Below are positions 51,816-62,753 of a stretch of 64,000 bases of DNA, one piece after another. Source of the DNA: Microbacterium sp. LWO12-1.2 (GTDB taxonomy: Bacteria; Actinomycetota; Actinomycetes; Actinomycetales; Microbacteriaceae); the NCBI RefSeq assembly GCF_040675875.1, contig NZ_JBEGII010000001.1, forward strand, positions 930,001 to 994,000, read 5' to 3'. The stretch's first letter is position 1, and each line of letters opens with the position of its first letter. A model generated the notes under the pieces. The model had not been told where the DNA came from, made no database searches, and was given only the letters and a program-made list of their open reading frames with translations. The translations under genes were made by a program, and so were the position numbers.

Positions 51816-53153
51816 TCAGCGGCGCCCCATGCCGTGGTAGTCCCATCCGGCCGCGCGCCACGCCTCCGCATCCAGACAGTTGCGCCCGTCGATGATGATT
51901 CGTCTGCGCACGAGGCCGGCTGCGCGGAGCGGCGAGAGATCCCGGCGGTATTCATCCCACTCGGTGACGACGACCACTGCATCCGCATCTCGGAGCGCGT
52001 CGTCGCGCTCACGCGCGTAGCCGAGCTGGGGGTGGAGGGCCGCGGCATTGTCGAGTGCCGCCGGATCCGTCACGATCACATCCGCGCCGAGCCCCCGCAA
52101 CCGCACGGCGACGTCGAGGGCGGGGGAATCGCGAATGTCATCGCTGAAAGGTTTGAACGCTGCGCCGAGCACAGCGATCCGTCGACCGAAGACGAGACCG
52201 CCGAGGGCGTCGACGACGATCTGCACGGCACGATCACGACGTCGAAGATTGATCGTGTCGACTTCACGGAGGAAGCCGACCGCCTCACCGCGCCCGAGCT
52301 CTTCCGCCCTCGCGGCGAAGGCGCGGATGTCCTTGGGTAGGCAGCCACCCCCGAAACCGATACCGGAGCCGAGGTAGCGTCGACCGATGCGCGTGTCGTA
52401 TCCGAGGGCATCGGCGAGCAGCGTCACGTCGGCTCCCGAGGCCTCGGCGATCTCGGCCATGGCGTTGATGAACGAGATCTTCGTGGCGAGGAATGCGTTT
52501 GCGGCTCCCTTGACCAACTCGGCGGTCGCGAGATCCGTGACGAGGAAAGGCGTTCCGGAATCGATTGTGGGGGAGTAGACCTGTCGAAGCATGTCGACCG
52601 CGCGTGCGCCCGCGGGTCCCGATGACACTCCCACCACTAGCCGATCCGGTGTCAGGGTGTCGTGAACGGCCCATCCCTCGCGCAGGAACTCCGGGTTCCA
52701 TGCGAGCGTCGCCCCGGTCGCAGCGAGACGCCCGGCGAGGCGCTCGGCCGTTCCGACCGGGACCGTGGACTTGCCTGCCACCACATCGCCGGCACGCAGA
52801 TGGGGGATCAGCCCGTCGACTGCGCCATCGACGAATCGGAGATCTGCCGCATGCCCACCGGGAAGCTGAGGTGTGCCGACCGCGATGAAGTGCACCGCGG
52901 ACCCGGCGGCGTCCTCCATCCGAGCACTGAAGCGCAACCGGCCGGACGCGAGGCCGGCCTGCAGCAACTCGGAGAGCCGCGGTTCGAAGAAAGGGGCCGC
53001 TCCGGAGGACAGCGTTGCGATCTTGTCGTGATCGATGTCGATCCCGACGACGTCGTGTCCGATCGAGGCCATCGCTGCGGCGTGAACGGCACCGAGGTAC
53101 CCACAGCCGATCACTGACATGCGCATCCCGTCAGCACAATCGATCTCGGCCAC
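51816..53153 (-). CDS. ugd: UDP-glucose 6-dehydrogenase
   Basis: The 445-residue enzyme oxidises UDP-glucose to UDP-glucuronate using NAD. It has the N-terminal Rossmann motif VIGCGYLGAVHA, VAGKSTVPVGTAERL, and the catalytic Cys in GFGGGCLPKDIRAF, then the C-terminal UDP-binding domain (AFKPFSDDIRDSPALDVAVRL). The start ATG precedes the Rossmann strand by about ten residues; an internal ATG is also possible. No other sugar-nucleotide or capsule gene adjoins it, so its product's use is unclear. Confidence 0.92.
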   Translation of the reverse strand: MAEIDCADGMRMSVIGCGYLGAVHAAAMASIGHDVVGIDIDHDKIATLSSGAAPFFEPRLSELLQAGLASGRLRFSARMEDAAGSAVHFIAVGTPQLPGGHAADLRFVDGAVDGLIPHLRAGDVVAGKSTVPVGTAERLAGRLAATGATLAWNPEFLREGWAVHDTLTPDRLVVGVSSGPAGARAVDMLRQVYSPTIDSGTPFLVTDLATAELVKGAANAFLATKISFINAMAEIAEASGADVTLLADALGYDTRIGRRYLGSGIGFGGGCLPKDIRAFAARAEELGRGEAVGFLREVDTINLRRRDRAVQIVVDALGGLVFGRRIAVLGAAFKPFSDDIRDSPALDVAVRLRGLGADVIVTDPAALDNAAALHPQLGYARERDDALRDADAVVVVTEWDEYRRDLSPLRAAGLVRRRIIIDGRNCLDAEAWRAAGWDYHGMGRR

Positions 53154-53493
53154 GGATGATCAACGCGCGGATGAACGGTGCATGTCGGCGCCATGACAGA
53201 ACCGCCCTCGCGGGTCAGACCAGCGGATTCGAGGGACGCGCTGATAGGGTTGATGCGGTTGCAATCTGTCAACCGCTCCAATTTCATATCGACTCATGGA
53301 GCGATCGGCGGAGAAGCTGGTCCCCTGTGGTGGGTTCCTCGGCGCACGATGTCGGGTGGCTTTCTACTGGTGGCCAGCGCAGGCGAGATTCGCGGGAATG
53401 CCCGCGCGCCCATATCCGGCCGTATCCGCTCCTTATGGAACACGCTCGCGCGTCATACGGATTCGCGAGTCTAAACAAAGAAGGAGAGACCTC
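53154..53493 (+). promoter_or_regulatory. 340-base region with the pnp promoter and structured leader
   Basis: No gene is seen here. A perfect CGCGGG-AATG-CCCGCG hairpin lies at 53391-53406. CTCGCG (53445-53450) pairs with CGCGAG (53464-53469), and GCTCC-GGAGC pairing lies near 53276-53305. Just after it AAGGAGAG (53480-53487) serves the TTG start of pnp. PNPase mRNAs in other bacteria carry such leaders for RNase III-linked autoregulation. The promoter position is uncertain. Confidence 0.55.
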
Positions 53494-55770
<2,277 letters not shown>

Positions 55771-55786
55771 GCGGAATCGTACGCTC

Positions 55787-55825
55787 AGAACCCGGGTGTC
55801 TCCGTTGCGGAGGCGCCCGGGTTCT
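55787..55825 (+). terminator. Terminator after pnp
   Basis: AGAACCCGGG (55787-55796) pairs with CCCGGGTTCT (55816-55825), with CTCC/GGAG pairing inside, followed by a short T-containing tail. Confidence 0.8.
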
Positions 55826-55988
55826 GTCGTGTTCGGTGTGACCAAACCGTTATCGGAAGTTTTCGCGCCGTTCCCTGGATTGGTCGGAGTGTTCGCCGAA
55901 GTCGCTTACCCTCGAAGTACGCACCGGGGGGTGCAGATCATGGCAGGTACGCAGGTCGGAACGCACTGACCGATGCGGGGGTGAGAGT

Positions 55989-57017
55989 ATGCGGTTGTTC
56001 AGCGTAGGCGCAGGAGCGTCCGCAGAGCGTGCCCCGCAGGCGGCTGCGGAGCATCCATCCGCTCCCATTCCGATCGTCGGGCCCGGAATAGGGGAATCCA
56101 TCCGTGTGCCTCTCGGCGAGACCGGCCTGGAGACGTTCCCCCTCATGCTGGGCGCTGCGGAGTTCGGCTGGAACGTCGATCTCGAGACGAGCCACGGGAT
56201 CCTGGATCGCTACGTCGAGTTCGGCGGCAACGCGGTGCACACCGCCGATGGATTCTCCGGCGGACGCAGCGAGCACATCATCGGACAGTGGCTGCGGTCC
56301 CGAGGTCTGCGCGACCACGCACTGCTCAGCGTCCGGATCGGCGCCCATGCCGACAACCCCGGTCTGGGTTCGGTGAACCTGGTCCGTGCGGTCGAAGGGT
56401 CGCTCACACGACTCGGAGTCGATCGCATCGACGTGTTGCATCTCGACGCGACGCTCGACTCCACCACCAATCTGGAAGACACCCTCGCCACGGTGGAATG
56501 GCTGTCGGATGCCGGCAAGGTCGGAGCGATCGGAGCCTTCGGTTTCGCGCCGGAACGGCTCGTTGAGGCGCGCATCCTGGCCTCGGCGGGCTATCCGCGT
56601 ATCGAGGTGATCGACGCACCGTACAATCTCATCCGTCGTCAGCCGTTCGAGGGGGATCTCCGTCTCGTCGCCGGCGCGCAGAGCCTCGCCGTCACTCCTT
56701 CGCACGCACTCGAGCACGGATTCCTCTCCGGGCGTCATCGTCGGAAGGCACTGACATCCCAGGGCGTGCGTGGTGAGCAGCTGCGTGGGCACCTCAACCG
56801 TCGGGGGATCAAGATCCTGCGTGCGCTCGACCAGGTCGCCGAGGAACTGTCCGTGCCTGTGGCGGCGGTGTCGATCGCCTGGCTGCTGGCGCAGCGGACC
56901 ATCGCCGCCCCGATCGTCAACACGTTCGCGACCGAGCACGTGGACGAGCTGATGCAGGGAGCCGGCGTCACGCTGTCTCGTGCGCAGCTCGCGGAGCTCA
57001 CGCGGGCAGGCAACTGA
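55989..57017 (+). CDS. Aldo/keto reductase-fold protein with a degenerate active site
   Basis: The 342-residue protein has the AKR TIM-barrel pattern (NAVHTADGFSGGRSEHIIG, later RIDVLHLDATLD and a VPVAAVSIAWLLAQ segment). By alignment of these blocks to typical AKR proteins, the catalytic Asp is His84, the Tyr is Phe89, the Lys is Arg116 and the His is Asp153, so all four canonical positions are changed. It may have lost reductase activity and kept a binding or regulatory role. An N-terminal stretch of ~38 residues is unusual. It lies after the pnp terminator. Confidence 0.85.
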   Translation: MRLFSVGAGASAERAPQAAAEHPSAPIPIVGPGIGESIRVPLGETGLETFPLMLGAAEFGWNVDLETSHGILDRYVEFGGNAVHTADGFSGGRSEHIIGQWLRSRGLRDHALLSVRIGAHADNPGLGSVNLVRAVEGSLTRLGVDRIDVLHLDATLDSTTNLEDTLATVEWLSDAGKVGAIGAFGFAPERLVEARILASAGYPRIEVIDAPYNLIRRQPFEGDLRLVAGAQSLAVTPSHALEHGFLSGRHRRKALTSQGVRGEQLRGHLNRRGIKILRALDQVAEELSVPVAAVSIAWLLAQRTIAAPIVNTFATEHVDELMQGAGVTLSRAQLAELTRAGN

Positions 57018-57086
57018 GCACTGTCGCACCCGTGACATAGGGTGGAAGAGAAGCCCGGCAGATGCTGGCAATGAAGCGAGCGGGTT

Positions 57087-57689
57087 GTGACGCACTACAT
57101 ATATCTGGTCAGACACGGTGAACATCAGGATGCCGAGCACGGCCTCGCCGACGGACCCCTGTCGCCGCGTGGGCAGCGCCAAGCAGAGTTGATCGCCGAC
57201 CGGCTCTCCGGTCTTCCGCTCGATGCCGTCTGGCATTCACCGCTCCTCCGTGCCAACGAGACCGCGCGCGCGATCGCCGGCCGTCTGCCGTCTGTCGACC
57301 CCGAGCCGACGGCGCTGCTGTTCGACTGCGTCCCCACGGGGATGACCGAAGAGACTCCTGCCGTGTTCGAGCCGTTCTTCGGCTCGGTGACCGAGGCGGA
57401 GATCGAGGCCGGTGGGGCGCAGATGTTCGACGCGGTCAACGAGTTCCTGGTGCGCAAGCCGGGCGACGTGCATGAGGTGCTGATCACTCACAACTTCGTC
57501 ATCTCATGGTTCGTCCGTGAAGTCCTCGGCGCGCCCGAATGGCGGTGGATGACTCTGAACCAGGCGCATTGCGGTCTGACGATCATCGCGCAGAAGCAGG
57601 GACGCCCCTGGACGTTGCTGACGCACAACGACACCGGTCACCTCCCGGTGGAGTTGCGCACGGGCATCCCGGATGCGCTTCCCGTCTGA
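57087..57689 (+). CDS. Histidine phosphatase family protein
   Basis: The 200-residue protein has the LVRHGEHQD motif (Arg9-His10-Gly11) of the phosphoglycerate-mutase-like superfamily, a second Arg/His set in WHSPLLRANETARAIAGR, and THNFVISW carrying the second catalytic His. It dephosphorylates small metabolites or proteins; substrate unknown. The start is GTG. It precedes dapB by 80 bases on the same strand. Confidence 0.87.
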   Translation: MTHYIYLVRHGEHQDAEHGLADGPLSPRGQRQAELIADRLSGLPLDAVWHSPLLRANETARAIAGRLPSVDPEPTALLFDCVPTGMTEETPAVFEPFFGSVTEAEIEAGGAQMFDAVNEFLVRKPGDVHEVLITHNFVISWFVREVLGAPEWRWMTLNQAHCGLTIIAQKQGRPWTLLTHNDTGHLPVELRTGIPDALPV

Positions 57690-57769
57690 GCCGCCGCGTC
57701 GGTCGTTCTCACCGTCCGCGCCCCGCGCGCCCCGGCAGTCGGGGCTGCCGCGCTCAATAGACTGGATGC

Positions 57770-58510
57770 ATGACCACGCAGGTAGCACTCGTCGGCGGAA
57801 CCGGGAAGCTCGGCACGATCATCCACGCGGTGATCGAAGAGCTCGAGGGCTTCGAGGTGAGCCGGGTGCTGACCTCGAGCAGCGATCTGTCGGAGCTCGC
57901 CGGCGCTGACCTCGTGGTCGACGCGTCGACGCCTCAGGTGAGCATCGATGTGGTGCGTTCCGCGATCGAACACGGCCTGAACGTTCTCGTGGCGACGTCC
58001 GGCTGGTCGGCCGAGCGCATCGCTCTCGTGCGCCCACTCGCCGAGGCGGCGGGCACCGGCGTCGTCTTCATCCCCAACTTCTCGCTGGGCTCGGTTCTGG
58101 GCTCAGCTCTGGCCGCGGCCGCCGCGCCGTTCTTCGGCTCGGCCGAGATCATCGAGGCGCACCGCGAGACCAAGATCGACTCGCCCAGCGGTACGGCGGT
58201 GCGCACCGCCGAGTTGATCGCTGCCGCTCGCGTCGAGCAGGGACCCGTGAGTGCTCCGCATGCCGATCAGCGTGCGCGCGGCCAGCAGGTGGGAAGTGTG
58301 CCCATCCACTCGCTGCGACGCCCTGGCGTCGTCGCGAAGCAGGAGGTCATCCTGTCCGGCCCGGGTGAATCGCTCACCTTCACGCATGACACGATCGAGC
58401 CCGCGCTGGCATATGCGCCTGGCATCCGCCTTGCCGTACCGTTCGCGGTCCAGGCCACCGGCGTCGTGGTCGGTCTGGAGAACATGATCGATATCGGCAT
58501 CCGCTCATGA
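57770..58510 (+). CDS. dapB: 4-hydroxy-tetrahydrodipicolinate reductase
   Basis: The 246-residue enzyme makes tetrahydrodipicolinate in lysine and diaminopimelate synthesis. The nucleotide motif is VALVGGTGKLG, and the active-site segment EIIEAHRETKIDSPSGTA matches the family signature with His131 and Lys135. The usual second His of the HH pair is Arg132 here. It overlaps the following membrane-protein gene by ATGA, and dapA lies about 4 kb further on. Confidence 0.93.
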   Translation: MTTQVALVGGTGKLGTIIHAVIEELEGFEVSRVLTSSSDLSELAGADLVVDASTPQVSIDVVRSAIEHGLNVLVATSGWSAERIALVRPLAEAAGTGVVFIPNFSLGSVLGSALAAAAAPFFGSAEIIEAHRETKIDSPSGTAVRTAELIAAARVEQGPVSAPHADQRARGQQVGSVPIHSLRRPGVVAKQEVILSGPGESLTFTHDTIEPALAYAPGIRLAVPFAVQATGVVVGLENMIDIGIRS

Positions 58511-58944
58511 TGTCGCGCATCGGTGTGGGAGTCATGGCCCTGTGCCTGGCCCTGTACATCGTCGTGGTGGGGCAGCGGGCCGTGCTCATGCTCACGACGG
58601 GGGAGCCGATCGCGATAGCCATCGGCGTCGCCCTGATCGTGATGCCGTTGATCGGCGCCTGGGCGCTCGTGCGCGAGATGCAGTTCGGCTTCGCGGCGGA
58701 CAAGCTCGGGCGCACTCTGGATGCCGAGGGCGGGATGCCGCAGGCCGAGACCGAGCTCACGCCGAGCGGTCGCATCGCGAAGGGCGACGCCGATCCGATG
58801 ATCGCGCGCTACACCGCCGAAGCCGACGCAGCGCCGACCGAGTGGCGCGCCCGCTTCCGATTGGGCGTGGTGCAGGACGCGGCCGGGCGCCGTAAAGACG
58901 CCCGAGCCAGCATCCGTGAGGCGATCCGCCTCTCGCGCTCCTGA
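58507..58944 (+). CDS. Small membrane protein with TPR-like tail
   Basis: The 145-residue protein has two N-terminal membrane helices (VMALCLALYIVVVGQRAVLML and AIAIGVALIVMPLIGAWALV) and a soluble helical C-terminus (WRARFRLGVVQDAAGRRKDARASIREAIRLS), resembling one tetratricopeptide repeat. The ATG overlaps dapB by four bases, so it is co-translated with dapB. Function unknown; the TPR-like part suggests protein contact. Confidence 0.72.
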   Translation: MMSRIGVGVMALCLALYIVVVGQRAVLMLTTGEPIAIAIGVALIVMPLIGAWALVREMQFGFAADKLGRTLDAEGGMPQAETELTPSGRIAKGDADPMIARYTAEADAAPTEWRARFRLGVVQDAAGRRKDARASIREAIRLSRS

Positions 58945-58952
58945 GAGCGGAC

Positions 58953-59378
58953 TCAGGCGAGCGTCGCCTCCAAGGTGATCTCGATCCCGGCGAGGGCCTG
59001 GGACACGGGGCAGCCGGTCTTGGCTTCGTTCGCGATGTCCTGGAACGCCTCCGGGCTGAGCCCTGGCACGACCGCGTTGACGTTGAGGTGGCTGCCCGTG
59101 ATGCCGACACCGGGCTTGAAGGTGACTGAAGCGCTGGTGTTCACACGCTCCGGCGGGGTGCCGTTCTCGCTCAGCGCATGTGACAGGGCCATGCTGAAGC
59201 ACGAGGCGTGAGCGGCTGCGATGAGCTCTTCGGGAGTCGTGGTGGTGTCGCTGCCCTCACTGCGTGCCTTCCAGTTGATCGGAAAGGTGCCGAGGTTCGA
59301 CGTCGAGAACGCGACGGTGCCGGAACCCTCTGCGAGTGATCCGGTCCAGGTCGTGGTCGCTTCGCTGGTGACGGGCAT
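58953..59378 (-). CDS. OsmC family peroxiredoxin-like protein
   Basis: The 141-residue protein matches OsmC/Ohr: PINWKARSEGS, EELIAAAHASCFSMALSHAL with the first redox Cys, and TGCPVSQALAG with the second. These enzymes reduce organic hydroperoxides with thiol reductants. The ATG at 59378 is chosen for its GGAGGA site and because the usual protein starts here. It follows the DUF4395 and thioredoxin genes on the same strand. Confidence 0.92.
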   Translation of the reverse strand: MPVTSEATTTWTGSLAEGSGTVAFSTSNLGTFPINWKARSEGSDTTTTPEELIAAAHASCFSMALSHALSENGTPPERVNTSASVTFKPGVGITGSHLNVNAVVPGLSPEAFQDIANEAKTGCPVSQALAGIEITLEATLA

Positions 59379-59465
59379 GATTCCTCCGGTTCTCGCGCTC
59401 TGCTCGGTGTGCACGGCGCGCGTTCCGGCCAGCCTATCCATCGCGTACCGGCGACGGAACAGTGC

Positions 59466-60038
59466 TCAGGCAGTCGAGGCGGCTCGTCCGAGGATCCCGG
59501 CGCGCTGCAGCACCAGGTAGAGCTGGCAGCCGAGGCAGAGCCCGAACGCGGCGTTGAGGAATGCGGCGACGAAGGCCGCTCCCGTGGCGATCGGCAACGC
59601 CCACGGCACACCGGCCAGGTGCAGGATCAGGCCGATCGTGACGACGAAGAGGCCCACGCCCTGGGCGAAGCGCGGCGGGCGCGGATCTTCCAGCTCGGAG
59701 GGTGCCGAGAGCCGTGGGCGGACGACCCGACGGAAGAGCACTCCCCACGGTGCGGTCTGCGGCGATGCCACACCCCAGACGAACAGGAGCGCGATCACGA
59801 CGGCGAGGAGGAAGCCGGGGTCGAGCGCCCGCTGCAGCAGAGGTGCGGCGCTGACCGCCCACGAATTCGGGGCAACGAACGCAAAGTCGAAGCCGGGGGA
59901 GATCGCGAACCAGCTCCCGGGGAGTTTCGCCGTGGAGATGCCGACCAGTCCCAGGAATGTCGCGACGATCAGCAGCAGCGTCGTGATCGTCGCGGCGAAA
60001 CGAGGACCACGCGGATCAATGCCGGCGGGAGTGGTCAT
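59466..60038 (-). CDS. DUF4395 membrane protein with C-terminal CxxC
   Basis: The 190-residue protein has about four membrane helices and a C-terminal Cys-x2-Cys in FGLCLGCQLY, diagnostic of DUF4395. Its partner, a thioredoxin-like gene 21 bases upstream, also has a CxxC, and this pairing recurs in actinobacteria. The pair may shuttle electrons or disulfides at the membrane. No enzymatic function is established for DUF4395. Confidence 0.85.
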   Translation of the reverse strand: MTTPAGIDPRGPRFAATITTLLLIVATFLGLVGISTAKLPGSWFAISPGFDFAFVAPNSWAVSAAPLLQRALDPGFLLAVVIALLFVWGVASPQTAPWGVLFRRVVRPRLSAPSELEDPRPPRFAQGVGLFVVTIGLILHLAGVPWALPIATGAAFVAAFLNAAFGLCLGCQLYLVLQRAGILGRAASTA

Positions 60039-60059
60039 CTCTGCTCCAGTCTTCGCGCC

Positions 60060-60473
60060 TCAGACGGCGGCGAGGGCCTCGGTGAGGGCGTGCCGGTGGG
60101 GCACACCGTGGAACCGTGCGCGGACCGCGCCGGTGTTGTCGATGAGGAAGGTCGTCGGCGTCTGCAGAACCCTGTACCGTGCCGAGAGGTCGGGACGATG
60201 GGTGAGGTCGACCTCGACGTGCGTCAGACCGTCGTGGTCCTCCGTGTAGCTGTGCAGCATTCGCCGCACCTGCGGACACCGGGTGCACATCTCGGTGCTG
60301 AACTGCACGAGCGTCGCACGGGAGCCGAGTGGGCCCGATGCCGCATCGCGCGCGTCGAACCGCAGTGCGCCCCCGCCACGTCGGCGACCGTCGAGGCGAC
60401 GCTGAACCACGCCGATCACCACGGCCAGCACGATGAGTGCTGCCGCGATTCCCAGGGCGAGCGCAGGCGACAT
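60060..60473 (-). CDS. Membrane-anchored thioredoxin-like protein
   Basis: The 137-residue protein has one N-terminal membrane helix (LALGIAAALIVLAVVIGVV) followed by Arg-rich RRLDGRRRGG, then a thioredoxin fold with active site MCTRCPQ and the cis-Pro in QTPTTFLID. By the positive-inside rule the thioredoxin domain faces the cytoplasm. It starts a unit with DUF4395 and OsmC genes. A role in reducing their cysteines is plausible. Confidence 0.87.
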   Translation of the reverse strand: MSPALALGIAAALIVLAVVIGVVQRRLDGRRRGGGALRFDARDAASGPLGSRATLVQFSTEMCTRCPQVRRMLHSYTEDHDGLTHVEVDLTHRPDLSARYRVLQTPTTFLIDNTGAVRARFHGVPHRHALTEALAAV

Positions 60474-60591
60474 GGGATGAGATTACGCCGTGGCAAGGGG
60501 TGCGAGGGTCGATGTGTCACACGATGACATCACGGTCCGGCGCGCGCCGGCATCCGCCCGCTCCGGGGAGTGGCCGGGTATCGTTGCTGTC

Positions 60592-61401
60592 ATGAGCGCA
60601 GCCGTCCCGACGCCGTATGAAGACCTGCTCCGTGACGTCCTCGAGAGCGGTACGCACAAGTCCGATCGGACGGGCACGGGCACGACCAGCGTGTTCGGTC
60701 GCCAGATCCGGTTCGACCTCTCGCAGGGCTTCCCCCTGATCACGACCAAGCGCGTGCACTTCAAGTCGATCGCGTACGAGTTGCTGTGGTTCCTCCGCGG
60801 TGATTCCAACGTCCGGTGGCTGCAGGACAACGGCGTCACGATCTGGGACGAATGGGCCGACGAATCCGGCGATCTCGGCCCGGTCTACGGTGTGCAGTGG
60901 CGCTCCTGGCCGAAGCCGGGCGGTGAGAGCATCGATCAGCTCTCCGAGGTCATCGAGCAGATCCGCCGCTCTCCCGATTCCCGCCGGCTCATCGTGTCGG
61001 CCTGGAATCCGGCCGACATCCCGGACATGGCGCTCGCGCCGTGCCATGCGCTGTTCCAGTTCTATGTGGCCGACGGCAAGCTCTCCTGCCAGCTCTACCA
61101 GCGCAGCGCAGACCTGTTCCTCGGTGTGCCGTTCAACATCGCCTCCTATGCGCTGCTCACGCTGATGGTCGCTCAGCAGGTCGGCCTCGAGCCCGGCGAC
61201 TTCGTCTGGACCGGCGGCGACTGCCACATCTACGACAACCACGTCGATCAGGTGCGCGAGCAGTTGTCGCGTGACCCGTACGCCTACCCGACGCTCCGGT
61301 TCGCGCGCACGCCGGAGTCGATCTTCGACTACGCGTTCGACGACTTCGTGGTGGAGGACTACCAGCACCACCCGGCGATCCGTGCGGCGGTGGCGGTATG
61401 A
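60592..61401 (+). CDS. thyA: Thymidylate synthase
   Basis: The 269-residue enzyme methylates dUMP to dTMP with methylenetetrahydrofolate. The catalytic Cys is in [11 protein letters not shown], with [15 protein letters not shown] and a [19 protein letters not shown] block for dUMP and folate binding. The ATG at 60592 matches the family start. Its stop overlaps the dihydrofolate reductase ATG, as expected for enzymes that share the folate cycle. Confidence 0.97.
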   Translation: MSAAVPTPYEDLLRDVLESGTHKSDRTGTGTTSVFGRQIRFDLSQGFPLITTKRVHFKSIAYELLWFLRGDSNVRWLQDNGVTIWDEWADESGDLGPVYGVQWRSWPKPGGESIDQLSEVIEQIRRSPDSRRLIVSAWNPADIPDMALAPCHALFQFYVADGKLSCQLYQRSADLFLGVPFNIASYALLTLMVAQQVGLEPGDFVWTGGDCHIYDNHVDQVREQLSRDPYAYPTLRFARTPESIFDYAFDDFVVEDYQHHPAIRAAVAV

Positions 61402-61874
61402 CCTGGGTCGGACTGATCTGGGCCGAGGCCGACGGAGGCGTCATCGGTGCCGAGGGCGGCATGCCATGGCATGTGCCGGAGGACCTCGCGCACTTCAAGG
61501 AAGTCACCCTGGGAGCCCCTGTCGTGATGGGGCGCAAGACCTGGGACTCTCTCCCTGAGCGCTTCCGCCCCCTCCCGGGGCGTCAGAACATCGTCATCAC
61601 CCGCCAGCTGCACTGGAGCGCGGAAGGGGCGCACCGCGCCGCGACCGTCGCGGAGGCCGTGCGGGGGCTGGACAAGGTCTGGATCATCGGAGGAGCGGAG
61701 ATCTTCCGTCAGGTGATCGGTGACGCCGACCGGCTCGAGATCACCGAGCTCGATCTGGAGGTCGCCGGTGACGCCTTCGCGCCGTCGAAGGCAGGATGGC
61801 GGCTCGTCGACGAGGGGGAGTGGCAGACGTCACGCACCGGTATCCGCTACCGCTTCCTGGGATACGAACGCTGA
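61398..61874 (+). CDS. dfrA: Dihydrofolate reductase
   Basis: The 158-residue enzyme regenerates tetrahydrofolate after the ThyA step. It has [11 protein letters not shown] with the acidic Asp of the active site, [10 protein letters not shown] for NADPH binding and WIIGGAEIF near the end. Its ATG overlaps the thyA stop (ATGA), and its own TGA overlaps the next ATG (TGATG). Confidence 0.95.
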   Translation: MTWVGLIWAEADGGVIGAEGGMPWHVPEDLAHFKEVTLGAPVVMGRKTWDSLPERFRPLPGRQNIVITRQLHWSAEGAHRAATVAEAVRGLDKVWIIGGAEIFRQVIGDADRLEITELDLEVAGDAFAPSKAGWRLVDEGEWQTSRTGIRYRFLGYER

Positions 61875-62635
61875 TGCCGACCGCACTGATCACGGGGGCG
61901 AGCGCCGGGCTCGGCGCGGAGTTCGCGCGTCAACTCGCGCGTCGGAGGGCCGACCTCATCCTGGTCGCACGCTCCGCCGATGCGCTGGAGGAGCTGGCGG
62001 CGGAACTGCGCAGCGCTCACGGTGTCGCGGTCGAAGTACTCACGGCCGATCTCGCGGTCGAAGCCGATGTCGCGCGCATCGCAGACCGTCTGCGCGATGT
62101 GAGCGACCCCGTCGATCTGCTCGTCAACAACGCCGGCTTCGGCCTGCCTCTGCAGTTCGCCGACAACGACATCGACGACGAGGTGCGTCATCTGCGTGTG
62201 CACGTCGAGGCCTCGATGCGACTGACGCATGCCGCGCTGCAGACGATGCGTGGTCGCGGTGGTCGGATCATCAACGTGGCATCCGTCGCGGGATTCATCT
62301 CCCGGTCCACCTACTCTGCCTGCAAGGCCTGGTTGATCGGGTTCAGCCGCTGGGCCAATGCGGAATATGCGCGCGACCATGTGAGCGTCACCGCGCTGTG
62401 CCCGGGGTTCACCCACACGTCATTCCACGAGCGCATGGGTCTCGCCGTCGGCGAAGAGGGAGTCCCCGGGGTGATGTGGCTGAACGCCACCGACGTCGTA
62501 CGGGAAGGTCTTCGTGACGCCGCTCGGGGCAAGGCTGTCTCGATCCCGTCCTGGCGGTACAAGGCGATCGTGGTGCTGACGCGTGTTCTGCCGAGTTCTC
62601 TCACCTCCGGCGTCGCACGCCGCGGACGCGTCTGA
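61874..62635 (+). CDS. Short-chain dehydrogenase/reductase
   Basis: The 253-residue protein has TGASAGLGAEFARQLA (the NAD(P) motif), LVNNAGFG, and the catalytic Tyr-x3-Lys in RSTYSACKAWLIG with an upstream Ser. It is a classical SDR whose substrate is unknown. It starts inside the dfrA stop codon (TGATG), so it is coupled to thyA-dfrA translation. Whether it serves pteridine reduction is an attractive but unproved idea. Confidence 0.88.
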   Translation: MPTALITGASAGLGAEFARQLARRRADLILVARSADALEELAAELRSAHGVAVEVLTADLAVEADVARIADRLRDVSDPVDLLVNNAGFGLPLQFADNDIDDEVRHLRVHVEASMRLTHAALQTMRGRGGRIINVASVAGFISRSTYSACKAWLIGFSRWANAEYARDHVSVTALCPGFTHTSFHERMGLAVGEEGVPGVMWLNATDVVREGLRDAARGKAVSIPSWRYKAIVVLTRVLPSSLTSGVARRGRV

Positions 62636-62753
62636 GTGGCGATGAATCGATCCGCAGGCCCGCTGCGGCGGGATGAGGTCGACGGTGCACCGGACGACGT
62701 CATCGGAGTCATCACGTCCGCGTGAGCATCATCCGAGACGATACGCTGGGAGC

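Noticed and set aside
57770..58510. DapB as an inactive variant because the second His is Arg132
   Set aside because: The published family signature requires only the first His, the Lys and the PSGTA segment, all present, so normal activity is likely.
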